64,000 nt of DNA from an uncultured Pseudomonadota bacterium (GCA_903832085.1 CAIKZZ010000009.1:45860-109859); one strand, 5' to 3'. Numbered from the stretch's first letter, positions 55,209-63,425 are shown. Translations and numbers: made by a program. The notes: generated by a model from the sequence alone, not told the origin.

Positions 55209-55547
55209 TTACCAGCGACCGCCGCCGCCGCCGCCACCGCCACCACCGCCGTAGCCGCCGCCGCCCGAACGGCCACCGCCGCCGCCGCCGCCGCCACGTG
55301 AAGGAGGACGATCCTGCGCTTCATTGATGCGCAGTGCACGGCCGTCCATCGACTGACCGTTCAGTGCACTGATTGCCGCCGCTGCTTCGTTGCTTGCCAT
55401 TTCGACAAAGCCAAAGCCGCGTGGGCGACCGGTCTCACGATCGGTGGGCAATGCCACTGAGGTGACAGTACCGTGTGCCGAGAACAGCGTGCGCACGGCA
55501 TCTTCCGTGGCGCTGAATGGGAGGTTTCCAACGTAAATCTTAGTCAT
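55209..55547 (-). CDS. Glycine-rich RRM RNA-binding protein
   Basis: A 112-residue RNA-binding protein: one RRM with RNP2 KIYVGNL and RNP1 RGFGFVEM, then a Gly-rich tail of about 35 residues with scattered Arg and Tyr. This class (cyanobacterial Rbp / cold-inducible type) binds RNA and is often cold-induced. The ATG at 55547 begins the RRM. The long untranslated upstream region (to about 55800) with a stem-loop would fit post-transcriptional control. Confidence 0.95.
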   Translation of the reverse strand: MTKIYVGNLPFSATEDAVRTLFSAHGTVTSVALPTDRETGRPRGFGFVEMASNEAAAAISALNGQSMDGRALRINEAQDRPPSRGGGGGGGGRSGGGGYGGGGGGGGGGGRW

Positions 55548-55584
55548 GATAAATAAATTCCAAAAATAGCAGACACCCAAACCG

Positions 55585-55604
55585 GCTAACGTCTTACCGT
55601 TAGC
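55585..55604 (-). promoter_or_regulatory. Stem-loop in the probable leader of the RRM gene
   Basis: GCTAACG and CGTTAGC pair perfectly around a six-base loop, 38 bp upstream of the RRM start codon. About 270 bp separate this gene from the next gene upstream, enough for a long cold-shock-type leader. Confidence 0.4.
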
Positions 55605-55817
55605 TGTAGGACTGGTGTCCCAAAACAGGCATTACCGTCAATGAACCGGGAGTGTGAGCCCGCCACAGTCGACCAGTGATTCCTGTCACCTGATCGAGGT
55701 CAATGCGGCTGCAAGAAGGGCGCCAAAGCGCCTACAACATACGAACGGGCTACGATCGCAAGTAGTTTAACACGCACAATGCGAAATTGCGCAGTATTTC
55801 CGTTAACCTATTGAAAA

Positions 55818-55922
55818 TTAACGTTTTTTATCTTCTTTTTCACGCTTTGCTGCGCGCTTTTCGACCAAAGACTTGGCGGGCTTTTTCTTGCCTTCCTTTT
55901 TGCGATCCATTCCTTTGCTCAT
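55818..55922 (-). CDS. Small lysine-rich protein (34 residues)
   Basis: An open frame of 34 codons beginning MSKGMDRKKEGKKKPAKS and ending KREKEDKKR. I recall similar very basic proteins starting MSKGxxxKKExKKKPAK in many proteobacteria; function unknown, possibly nucleic-acid or ribosome binding. The ATG overlaps the stop of the frame upstream (ATGA), suggesting coupling to that gene. Too short for routine gene calling. Confidence 0.65.
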   Translation of the reverse strand: MSKGMDRKKEGKKKPAKSLVEKRAAKREKEDKKR

Positions 55923-56124
55923 GGTGTGTCCTTCGCGGGTGTGGTGACCTCGGGTTCAGTCACCTTGGTTGTGCGTTTCACCACGCGTTCTTGCGCCTCG
56001 CGTTTCTTGGTGGCTTCGCGTTGTTTTTTCAGATGTTGATAATTCGGGGCGCGCACTTCGTCTCCAGCAATTCAATGAGTCGTGACATCAGAAAGACCGT
56101 CTTGCCGCGTGGCGCTAACGTCAA
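55919..56124 (-). pseudogene. Basic small protein gene with apparent -1 frameshift
   Basis: Two frames join into one plausible protein. The first gives LTLAPRGKTVFLMSRLIELL (start TTG 56124 or ATG 56088), the second continues GDEVRAPNYQHLKKQREAT and then KKREAQERVVKRTTK to a stop at 55919. The switch lies near 56067, where one missing base (a G after CTG) would restore a single frame. The downstream part keeps basic, helix-like composition and overlaps the 34-residue gene. It could be a disrupted gene, a sequence error or programmed frameshifting. Confidence 0.5.
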
Positions 56125-56132
56125 TCCGTCGA

Positions 56133-56363
56133 TCAGCCGTGGCCATCATCGTGAAAGGGCGACGTATCCGGCAAGCGCGAGCGGGCAAGCCACGCAGGGA
56201 CGGGCCGGCCGAGCGCCAGGGATTGGCGAATTTCCATCACCAAAGGTCCAATGCGTACGGCATACATGCGCACGACTTCCGAGGGTACGGAGTGGCCGAA
56301 GGCATGTTTATACGCGTTTAGCGCAGCGGAAAGATCATCGGGCAGATTTGTAGCAAGTGACAT
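56133..56363 (-). CDS. Small hypothetical protein
   Basis: A 76-residue protein with the coding-like string LPDDLSAALNAYKHAFGH, SVPSEVVRMYAVRIGPLVME and IRQSLALGRPVPAWLA. It is predicted helical and soluble, without known motif. The ATG at 56363 is chosen over an upstream frame (to 56441) that enters an inverted repeat. It lies between the helicase gene and the frameshifted small gene, same strand. I do not recognise the family with certainty. Confidence 0.6.
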   Translation of the reverse strand: MSLATNLPDDLSAALNAYKHAFGHSVPSEVVRMYAVRIGPLVMEIRQSLALGRPVPAWLARSRLPDTSPFHDDGHG

Positions 56364-56435
56364 GGCAATTGATCCGAGCATGAGACGACAGCGCGTTGCG
56401 CGAGCGCCGCTGCGACGGCGGAGACGAGAACTGTT

Positions 56436-56474
56436 GTACACGGATTTGGCACGGTGTGCCGATCTTCCGTGTAC
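56436..56474. repeat. Nested inverted repeat downstream of the helicase gene
   Basis: Outer arms GTACACGGA and TCCGTGTAC, inner arms GGCAC and GTGCC around GGT. It lies 28 bp after the helicase stop and about 70 bp before the next start on the same strand. It could be a processing hairpin or an attenuating terminator; no T tract follows. Confidence 0.6.
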
Positions 56475-56501
56475 GGTAAATAGGGAATTAACTCACGTGT
56501 C

Positions 56502-58391
56502 TTACTTACGTCCCTTGCGTGGTGGTTTGCCGGAGGGCTTAGCCGATGGTGGGCCACGCCGCGCAAAGTGTGGTGGTCCGCGCGGACGCTCTGGTCGGGC
56601 GGTGGGACGCTCAGGCGCACTGCCCTCATCGTCTGCATCGGAGTTGGCGAGTGCCACCGTGACGCGTTGACCTTTCAGCCAGGCGCGCGACAGCGCACCG
56701 ACGACGCGTTCGGCGACCGATTCATGCACCTCAACGAGTGAGTACGCATCGGCAATATCAATGGCGCCAATGCCTTTGGCATCGATACCGGACTCGTTGG
56801 CGATGGCGCCGACGAGATCTCCCGGGCGCACGCCACCGCGACGACCCACATCCACGCGGATGCGGACCATGCCACCGGATTGGGGTTTTTTGCCACGGGG
56901 CGGTTTTGCGCCGCGCGGCTCAAAGGCGCCGCCGCGGGTGTCGGGCGCGGGTGCGGGTGCGCGCGATTCAAAGGCCGGTGGTGGTGGACGTTCGCTGCGC
57001 GGTCGAGGACGGGATTCAAAGGGCGGCGCACCACCCGTGGGGGTGGATGGCATGTCGCGTGCGTCGCGTTCACCAGGCCCTGCACTGCCAGCGGTGGCTT
57101 CGTGGGCGAGTTTGATTGCGGCAGCGGCGACTTCCAGCGGATCAAAATCCTCGGCGAGTCCTTCAGCCACGTGCCTAAAGGTATCGAGATCACCCGCTTC
57201 CAGCAGTTCACGCAAGTTCGCGCGCACCATTTCCAATTTGCGCACGCGCACATCATTGACGGACGGCACAGACTCGAGCGCAATGGTTTGGCGGGTCTGG
57301 CGTTCAATGTTGCGCACAAGGCGTTGTTCGCGTGGTTCGGCAATGATGATTGCCACACCCTCGCGACCGGCACGGCCGGTGCGACCGATGCGATGCACGT
57401 AGGTTTCGGTGGATTCGGGCACGCCAAAATTCACCACGTGTGATAAGTGTCCAATATCAATACCGCGCGCGGCCACATCGGTGGCTACCAGCAAGTCGAC
57501 AAGGCCGGCACGCGCTTGTTTCATGACGCGTTCGCGCTGGTCTTGCGACATACCGCCGTGCAGTGCTTCAACGCGAAAGCCGCGCCCAACAAGTGTTTGC
57601 GCAAGTTCATCGACCTCAAGGCGGGTGCGACAGAAAATGAGTGCAAGCTTCGGGGATTCCACGTCCAAAATGCGGCCAAGGGCAGCTAGACGATGTGCCC
57701 GTGGGACGACGTAGCCGACTTGGCGTACGCGCGGAGCATCGCCTGGGGCAGTCAGTTCCCGCGGAATGAGTACGCGTGCCGGATCAACCAGATGTTTGCT
57801 TGCGATTGCGGCGATGCGCGGTGGCATGGTGGCGGAGAAAAGCGCCACCTGACAGACATCGGAGGTTCCACTGAGCACTGTCTCAATGTCCTCAGCAAAT
57901 CCCATGTCCAGCATCTCGTCGGCTTCGTCAAGAACGATAGCATCGAGAGTTGAGATGACCAATGTGCCTTGGCGGATGTGATCAAGCGCGCGCCCGGGCG
58001 TTGCAACGACGACGTGACAGCCGCGCTTTAAAGCCATGACCTGACGGCGAAAGTCCTGTCCGCCGTAGATTGGTAGTACGACGCGTCCAGCACCACCGCC
58101 ATAGCGATGAAACGCTTCGGCCACTTGGTTGGCGAGTTCGCGCGTGGGCACCAGCACAAGCACCGCAGGATGGTGCGGGCGTGCTTTGCCTTCTGGCAGG
58201 CGGGCGAGTAAGGGCAATGCGAAGGCGGCGGTTTTGCCGGTGCCGGTCGCAGCTTGGCCGAGCATGTCGCGCCCAGCCAGCAAGAGCGGGATCGCCTCAC
58301 GCTGAATGTGTGTGGGTTCCTCATAGCCTAGGGCGGTGAGGGGAGCGAGCAACTCAGCGCCGAGGCCGAGGCTCGAAAATGTAATAGACAT
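56502..58391 (-). CDS. deaD: DEAD-box RNA helicase with DbpA-like C-terminal domain
   Basis: A 629-residue ATP-dependent RNA helicase of the DeaD/CsdA type. Motifs: PTHIQREAIP (Q motif), AATGTGKT (I), VLDEADEMLDMG (II, DEAD), SATMP (III), and HRIGRTGRAGREG (VI). A Pro/Arg-rich linker (about 470-530) leads to a DbpA-type RNA-binding domain (MVRIRVDVGRRGGVRPGDLV) and a basic tail. It remodels structured RNA in ribosome assembly and mRNA decay, especially in the cold. ATG 58391 starts the helicase homology; a longer frame to 58472 runs through the leader hairpins. Confidence 0.95.
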   Translation of the reverse strand: MSITFSSLGLGAELLAPLTALGYEEPTHIQREAIPLLLAGRDMLGQAATGTGKTAAFALPLLARLPEGKARPHHPAVLVLVPTRELANQVAEAFHRYGGGAGRVVLPIYGGQDFRRQVMALKRGCHVVVATPGRALDHIRQGTLVISTLDAIVLDEADEMLDMGFAEDIETVLSGTSDVCQVALFSATMPPRIAAIASKHLVDPARVLIPRELTAPGDAPRVRQVGYVVPRAHRLAALGRILDVESPKLALIFCRTRLEVDELAQTLVGRGFRVEALHGGMSQDQRERVMKQARAGLVDLLVATDVAARGIDIGHLSHVVNFGVPESTETYVHRIGRTGRAGREGVAIIIAEPREQRLVRNIERQTRQTIALESVPSVNDVRVRKLEMVRANLRELLEAGDLDTFRHVAEGLAEDFDPLEVAAAAIKLAHEATAGSAGPGERDARDMPSTPTGGAPPFESRPRPRSERPPPPAFESRAPAPAPDTRGGAFEPRGAKPPRGKKPQSGGMVRIRVDVGRRGGVRPGDLVGAIANESGIDAKGIGAIDIADAYSLVEVHESVAERVVGALSRAWLKGQRVTVALANSDADDEGSAPERPTARPERPRGPPHFARRGPPSAKPSGKPPRKGRK

Positions 58392-58456
58392 AAAAACCTT
58401 CAGTGTGTCTGGCAAAACAAGCCACTGTTCCACAGAACCTTGGGCTTGGCGTACGA

Positions 58457-58492
58457 GCCCCCACGGGGGCACGATGAGGGTTTAGACCCTCA
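58457..58492 (-). promoter_or_regulatory. Two hairpins in the helicase leader
   Basis: GCCCC/GGGGC (58457-58470) and TGAGGGT/ACCCTCA (58475-58492) form two adjacent perfect stems about 65-100 bp upstream of the helicase start. The gap to slyX is 245 bp. Long structured leaders are usual for cold-inducible deaD/csdA mRNAs; control here is inference. Confidence 0.5.
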
Positions 58493-58636
58493 CGTCCAGT
58501 CGAACGCGCCGTGGACACACTGGGTTCAAAACCAGTACATAGGTAGCGGGAAGGACGGGTAGCCAGTTCGATTGTACAGTGTAGGACACGTGCGCGCCCA
58601 AGAGATTCACTTTAGAGGCGCTAAACCACTGGACGC

Positions 58637-58852
58637 TCAGTAGTGTGGTGGCTTTTCGTTGAGCAGTTGGGTGGTGGTATCGGCGGAATCGACGACAGCG
58701 CTGGCGTCCATGCGTACGAGCAGGCTGTTGAGCTGCGCGCGCAGTGCATCGAGGGTCTGGCTTTGCCGATACACCTCGTCGCTGAGTTCGGCCGCTGCGC
58801 GTTCGAGGTAAGCGATTTTCGTTTCAAGCAATTCGATGGTAGGACTGCTCAT
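58637..58852 (-). CDS. slyX: SlyX family protein
   Basis: A 71-residue SlyX: IELLETKIAYLERAAAELSD, then a coiled-coil heptad pattern over about residues 6-48, and the family-typical C-terminus KPPHY. Small cytoplasmic coiled-coil protein of unknown function, usual in gamma- and betaproteobacteria. Its presence supports the taxonomic reading. Same strand as the TBDR upstream and the helicase downstream, with long gaps to both. Confidence 0.93.
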   Translation of the reverse strand: MSSPTIELLETKIAYLERAAAELSDEVYRQSQTLDALRAQLNSLLVRMDASAVVDSADTTTQLLNEKPPHY

Positions 58853-59011
58853 GACCCGCTCCTCGCGTCGGTTGTGAAGCGCGTGCTGTGTTGCGTGTGG
58901 TCATTGTCAGGCAGTGGGTCACTGCGATGGATCATCAGCATGGCAGAGCTCGTAAAAGATCGCTTCAGGTTGTGCAGTGTACGGTGTGGGTGACCAAAAA
59001 GGGACTGGCCT

Positions 59012-61177
59012 TTAATAGCGTATGGTGAAGGTCAGTCCCACGGTGCGTGGCGGCCCGAGCTGCGTGTAGGTGGCGTTATTAAAGTCCGGTGGTACGACCC
59101 CGAAGTAAAAGCCGCGCACTGCATAGTCTTTGTTGAGTAGATTGCGACCCCACAGCGCAAGTGACCAACGGGGTTGTTCCATGCCGAGGCGTGCGTTGAC
59201 GAGTGCGTAGGGAGTGGAGGTGGTGGGATTGGGGGGCATGTCAAAATAAAAGCCGCCTACGCCGGTAACGTCAATTCGTGCAAAGCGGCCGCGCGGATCG
59301 GCATAGGCCAGATGCAGTGCAGCTTGCCAGGGAGGTGCGTGCGGCAGTGCGCGGTCTGGCAACCGCAGCCCGTTTTGTATAAAGCCGCTGTAGCGCGTTT
59401 GCAGTAACCCGAGCATGCCGCCGACGGTCCATCGTTCGCTGTAGCGCCAGTCGAATTGGCTTTCGAGGCCATAGTTAAATCCGGTGGCCGCATTACCGGT
59501 GTAATAGACAAAAGAACTCGGATCACTGGGCTGCAATTGCGTGCCGGTGAGTAATTGTAGCGCGCTGCGATGTGTATAAAAAAGAGCAGTATCGAAGTGC
59601 AGTTGCGTGCTTGCCGTGTATTTATAGCCTACTTCTAGATTAAGGTCGGTCTCTGGCTGAAACATAAGCTCGTTCACCGGCAAGCCATCACTTAAGTTAA
59701 AGCCGCCGGCTTTGTAGCCGCGAGAGATGAGGGTATAGAGCATGGCATGCGTGGATGCTTGCAAGTTCAGGGCGAGATTGCCGCCCCATAGAGTGTCCTT
59801 GGGCGAGAATGCATGCGTTGTCAGCGCGGCATCGCTCGCAAGAGCCGTGTCGTGATACGACACCGTGCGCTGCTCAAGGCGCAAGCCACCGCAGAGCGTG
59901 AGACGCGCACTAAGTGGCTGATCAATTTCACCAAACACCGCGCGACTGACAGCGTTGTAGTGGCTGTCGGTGCTACTGACACTGGCTGGCGGCGAATAGT
60001 CGGATGTGGGATCTTGATACAGAGTGTAGATTGATTCTTGCAAGGATTCGCGTAAGGACAGTGCATACACGCCAACGATCCAACGCATATTTGTCGCGCT
60101 GTCGTGTGCGAGTCGCGCTTCAAGATTTCGGGTCGTTCGGTGGCGTGATTGGGTGTCACTCGACACATACACATACGGCGCCCATTCGCTCGCATTGCCC
60201 CAATCGCCATCGTAGGAATAGGTCATGGGCGTGTCGACCACACTGGCGATCGCGGTGAGCGACAAATTACTTTTTAAGAGGTAACGGACGTTGATTGAGG
60301 CGCCGGTCGAGGTTTGTGCATCCTGACCCGGCTGATCGGACTGCGTGAGTCGATGATTGTTAATCGAGAATGCATCGTAACCGTCATGGATGGCCACGCG
60401 CAGTAATGCAACATCGGCGGTTAATGTGTCGGATGGCTCCAGATGCCAGCGCAGGCGTGCGGTGTTCTCATCAAATCCGTCGACGTGATTGTTGTGTAGG
60501 TACGTGTTGGTGTAGTAGCCGTCGCTGGTGTAGCGCTGCAGCGCCACGCGCAAGGACGAGTGTAAAAAATCGATAGGTCCCGTGAGCACGGTACCGAGCG
60601 TGCGCGTGTTGTCATTGGCAACGCCTAGCTGTGTGTAACCGCCGAGGCTTTGTGCGGGTGCGGCACTGGTGGCATAGATCAGGCCCCCTAAGGCGTTGGC
60701 CCCATAGCGCGCGCCTTGCGGGCCACGCAGCACATCGATCTGCCCCATATCAAAGAGCGTGGCGGCGGTGGCAAGACCGCTGAAGTCCATGTCATCGATT
60801 AAAAATCCGATGGATGGATTGGGTGCGCCTTGGTATTGCTGGAGTTCACCGATACCGCGAATCTGAAAATACCGCGGCCGCGCCGTGCCACTAGCCCAAT
60901 TTAAATTGGGAACTAAGGCGAGCACGTCCTCCACATGTTGCGTGCCGGGAGCTGATAAGGCCTCGCGATCTAAAATGGTGATACTCGCGGGCAGGCCATC
61001 ACTCGATACGGGCCGCCAGGTGGCGGTCACGATCACATCGCTCAGTTCGCCCACTGCGGCGCCGATAGCGGCTGTTGCACACAGGATGCCAACCACGCTC
61101 ACAACCAATGTCGCGGCGATGTAGTAAGAAAATGAGTGTGACCCTCTGCGGGCCGCCACGGTGTGACGCCGAATCAT
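59012..61177 (-). CDS. TonB-dependent receptor under a TPP riboswitch, probable thiamin-compound uptake
   Basis: A 721-residue TonB-dependent receptor with an N-terminal hydrophobic signal (IAATLVVSVVGILCATAAIG), the plug strings DVIVTATWRPV and VLRGPQGARYGANALGG, and a barrel ending FTIRY. The mRNA leader is a TPP riboswitch (61183-61276), so the protein most likely imports thiamin or a precursor; receptors of this kind under THI elements are known. The ATG at 61177 is placed 6 bp after AGGGAG, which is also the 3' end of the aptamer. It is divergent from the Tus-like gene at 61404. Confidence 0.9.
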   Translation of the reverse strand: MIRRHTVAARRGSHSFSYYIAATLVVSVVGILCATAAIGAAVGELSDVIVTATWRPVSSDGLPASITILDREALSAPGTQHVEDVLALVPNLNWASGTARPRYFQIRGIGELQQYQGAPNPSIGFLIDDMDFSGLATAATLFDMGQIDVLRGPQGARYGANALGGLIYATSAAPAQSLGGYTQLGVANDNTRTLGTVLTGPIDFLHSSLRVALQRYTSDGYYTNTYLHNNHVDGFDENTARLRWHLEPSDTLTADVALLRVAIHDGYDAFSINNHRLTQSDQPGQDAQTSTGASINVRYLLKSNLSLTAIASVVDTPMTYSYDGDWGNASEWAPYVYVSSDTQSRHRTTRNLEARLAHDSATNMRWIVGVYALSLRESLQESIYTLYQDPTSDYSPPASVSSTDSHYNAVSRAVFGEIDQPLSARLTLCGGLRLEQRTVSYHDTALASDAALTTHAFSPKDTLWGGNLALNLQASTHAMLYTLISRGYKAGGFNLSDGLPVNELMFQPETDLNLEVGYKYTASTQLHFDTALFYTHRSALQLLTGTQLQPSDPSSFVYYTGNAATGFNYGLESQFDWRYSERWTVGGMLGLLQTRYSGFIQNGLRLPDRALPHAPPWQAALHLAYADPRGRFARIDVTGVGGFYFDMPPNPTTSTPYALVNARLGMEQPRWSLALWGRNLLNKDYAVRGFYFGVVPPDFNNATYTQLGPPRTVGLTFTIRY

Positions 61178-61182
61178 GCTGC

Positions 61183-61276
61183 TCCCTACGTCGGTACTAA
61201 CCGAATCAGGTTCTACGGGTTCACGAATGGGCGCTCTCGCGCAATCCGTGTCTCAGGCCTGCAAGGCCACCCCACG
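61183..61276 (-). promoter_or_regulatory. TPP riboswitch (THI element)
   Basis: Read on the minus strand, the leader has GGGGTGGCCTTGCAGGCC with CTGAGA, a variable arm, ACCCGTAGAACCTGATT and TAGTACCGACGTAGGGA. These are the conserved blocks of the thiamin pyrophosphate riboswitch in the right order and spacing. The final GTAGGGAG is directly followed by CAGC and the start codon at 61177, so the aptamer's 3' strand doubles as the Shine-Dalgarno sequence. TPP binding should therefore block translation of the receptor directly. Confidence 0.93.
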
Positions 61277-61285
61277 CTTTAGCGG

Positions 61286-61311
61286 ACTATACATGGAAGT
61301 GATGCCATCAA
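61286..61311 (-). promoter_or_regulatory. Possible promoter of the riboswitch-receptor transcript
   Basis: On the minus strand TATAGT (61286-61291) lies just upstream of the aptamer, with TTGATG (61306-61311) as a -35 candidate at a short 14-bp spacing. The -35 candidate overlaps Ter-like site 1. Assignment is tentative. Confidence 0.35.
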
Positions 61312-61322
61312 GTTATACATAC
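61305..61322 (-). promoter_or_regulatory. Ter-like site 1 (GTATGTATAACTTGATGG)
   Basis: On the minus strand this reads GTATGTATAACTTGATGG. It shares GTATGT and TAACT with E. coli Ter sites (GTATGTTGTAACTA) with one base fewer between the blocks. An opposed second copy lies about 65 bp away next to the start codon of the Tus-like gene. Being a Ter site is inference. Confidence 0.45.
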
Positions 61323-61385
61323 ACCGTACAGGTCGGGTGGCTGCTCGTCCTGATTCGCCAATCGGGGTGGGCGCTGTTTGTACGT

Positions 61386-61402
61386 AGTATGTATAATTGA
61401 TG
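61386..61402 (+). promoter_or_regulatory. Ter-like site 2 (AGTATGTATAATTGATG), overlapping the start region of the Tus-like gene
   Basis: Copy 2 of the repeated element, inverted relative to site 1, ending one base before the ATG at 61404. It contains TATAAT (61392-61397), so it may also be the -10 box of a nearly leaderless promoter. In E. coli a Ter site overlaps the tus promoter and Tus represses its own gene; the same arrangement is suggested here. Confidence 0.45.
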
Positions 61403-61403
61403 A

Positions 61404-62303
61404 ATGCCCACTGTAACGACACACCGTGATGCCGTCGCCTGTGCGCTGCGTGACCTAGAGCGGCGCTTGGCGCAGCTGATGCAAGCGCTAGGCCACACCG
61501 CCACATGGTGTCGCGTGATGGATACCGAGCACTCGGGCGACGGCTTAAGACAAATTATTGCGGCCTATGGCGGAATTGATTTGGCAATGGATAGCGCGGT
61601 GAACGTCTCACCGGTGTGTTTAGGTGTGCTCGGCGTCGAGGCACATGTGATGCAGTTGGTGCTCGCGGTGAACGCGGCGAAAGAGGAGTTAAAAGCGGTG
61701 TGTGCGCCACTGCAACGGATTCGGACACGGGTACCGGTCCCCAAGCAGGCCGATGGCAGCACGACCCGGGCCTTACCGGTGGTGCGCGTGGTGCTACGCA
61801 TGATCCAGCGCAGTGATCTGAATCTCTTGGCTGCGTACCGACGGATTCCCGTGCTGCTCGATACACCAAAACGCGTCGTGTACACGCGCGCGCGGACACG
61901 CAGTGTGTATCGCATGCCAGTGGCTGCTGTGCAGGCGCTGTTAGAGAATTCAGACAAACCCGGTGCTGTGGATGATCGTGCGCGTTTGCGTCTTTTAAGT
62001 GCGCACGACACACACCTAGGTCTTGTGCGGCCGTATTACGAGAATATCCGCGCCAACGTGACGTATCTCAATGCAATGGGTGGCGCGCGGAATAGTCAAA
62101 TCGCTGCGGAATTACCACTCATATTCGTCACGGATTCTTCAAAGCCGTGGCCGGAGGTGGCGTTTCCGGATACGCGCGATGCCACAAATGTAACGCCCCG
62201 CAAGTCGCGCACCGCACGCCTCGACAGTGTGCCGTATCTGGCCACACTGCCAGTCTATCGTTACGTGCGTACCGACATGAAAGATGCTTCTGTCATAGAA
62301 TAA
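61404..62303 (+). CDS. tus: Tus-like DNA replication terminus site-binding protein
   Basis: A 299-residue protein that I assign to the Tus/Ter-binding family from remembered sequence. LNLLAAYRRIPVLLDTPKRV with YRMPVAAVQALLE corresponds to E. coli Tus [20 protein letters not shown] and NLHRDEVLAQLE. The end, ELPLIFVTDSSKPWPEV and VPYLATLPVYRYV, corresponds to TPLIALINRD and LRLIIPRLHLYV. Length is close to the 309 residues of Tus. Tus blocks replication forks in one orientation at Ter sites. Such genes are common in Enterobacterales and some plasmids, less so elsewhere. The gene stands alone, divergent from the riboswitch-receptor gene and convergent with a stress-protein gene. Confidence 0.75.
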   Translation: MPTVTTHRDAVACALRDLERRLAQLMQALGHTATWCRVMDTEHSGDGLRQIIAAYGGIDLAMDSAVNVSPVCLGVLGVEAHVMQLVLAVNAAKEELKAVCAPLQRIRTRVPVPKQADGSTTRALPVVRVVLRMIQRSDLNLLAAYRRIPVLLDTPKRVVYTRARTRSVYRMPVAAVQALLENSDKPGAVDDRARLRLLSAHDTHLGLVRPYYENIRANVTYLNAMGGARNSQIAAELPLIFVTDSSKPWPEVAFPDTRDATNVTPRKSRTARLDSVPYLATLPVYRYVRTDMKDASVIE

Positions 62304-62329
62304 GCGCTGTGTGCAGTACGAAGCCGTCG

Positions 62330-63268
62330 CTACACCGTGACCGCTTTTGGAGGCTGGCGCACAATCAGCACATCGCAAGGCAGGGTCTCGAGTAAATGGG
62401 CTGCCGTGTCGCCAATAAAAACGCGGTCGATAAAACTGCGGGCGACCGCGCCCATCACCATCACATCGACTCTATTGGTGTCGGCGTAGGTGGGCAATAC
62501 ATCGATGACGGTCCCGGCATGCAAATGCACATCCCGCGCCGGCACATCGTGTACCCGCGCCAGATGGTGTAAGCGATTGCTATCCAGGAGTCGTTCTGCT
62601 TCGACAAGTTCCTGCGGGATCGCGACCTGCACGCCATCCATCGCGCCTCCCATCCCACCCATCGCATAGATATAAACCGGTGACCAGCAGTGCACCACTG
62701 CAGGCACCGTGGCCCATGCGCGGGTGATGCGCTGCGCGGCCTCGATGATGGCATGATCGAGTGCCGAGGGCTGATCGGCCGGATGGCCTGGGTCCACCGC
62801 CGCGCTCACTTTTAATACTTCAGGCCACACACGCGGTTTTACCAACAGGAGCGGCGCCGCACAGTGACGTAGTAGATGCCAATCGGTGTTCGTCAGGAGT
62901 GTTCTTCTGAGTAACGAATGATGATGCGTGTCCTTGACCACGAGATCCGGCTGTATCGCGGTCACACGCTCGAGAATCAGTCGTGCCAACGGGCTGCCAC
63001 TGACCACATGATAGGTTGTCGATAAACCATCTTTAACAAACGGCACAGCAAGCGAGGCGAGTCGATCGGTATGTTTTTTATGCATGAGCGCGTGCAGCGC
63101 GTGTACTTCGCTGTTTTCAATTACTGAGACGTTCGGTAACGATGGATCGCAAAGCAAGAGCTCCACCCGTGCCCGAAAGCGCTTGGCCAGTTGATGCCCT
63201 TTAGCCAGCGCCGCTGAGTCGGCAACGGTCGGATCCACAATAACCAGAATACTCTTGAGTGCGTCCAC
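62330..63268 (-). CDS. Tandem universal stress protein (UspE-like)
   Basis: A 312-residue protein made of two Usp domains, about 1-150 and 165-305. Domain 1 starts LKSILVIVDPTVADSAALAK; domain 2 ends with MGAVARSFIDRVFIGDTAAH and LLETLPCDVLIVRQ, which carries the G-2x-G-9x-G-like nucleotide loop in modified form (GAVARSFIDRVFIGDTA). UspE-type proteins help survival under stress; ATP binding by this one is uncertain. The convergent Tus-like gene ends 26 bp away. Confidence 0.92.
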   Translation of the reverse strand: MDALKSILVIVDPTVADSAALAKGHQLAKRFRARVELLLCDPSLPNVSVIENSEVHALHALMHKKHTDRLASLAVPFVKDGLSTTYHVVSGSPLARLILERVTAIQPDLVVKDTHHHSLLRRTLLTNTDWHLLRHCAAPLLLVKPRVWPEVLKVSAAVDPGHPADQPSALDHAIIEAAQRITRAWATVPAVVHCWSPVYIYAMGGMGGAMDGVQVAIPQELVEAERLLDSNRLHHLARVHDVPARDVHLHAGTVIDVLPTYADTNRVDVMVMGAVARSFIDRVFIGDTAAHLLETLPCDVLIVRQPPKAVTV

Positions 63269-63425
63269 GTGTCTCTCCCGGAGGGTGCAATGTGTGTAGG
63301 CACAGTCTTAAGCGCCACGCGCGCAACAGCCATACGGGGTTTGCGCAGCGTGCTCTGCGGTTTTCCACGATGATTTTTTAGCCAGCTACGCTGCCGAGCT
63401 CGCGAATCACACCATACGGTCGGCT

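Noticed and set aside
55787..56353. 188-codon open frame on the plus strand
   Set aside because: Cys- and Phe-rich, no family resemblance, and antisense to three small minus-strand frames with better coding character.
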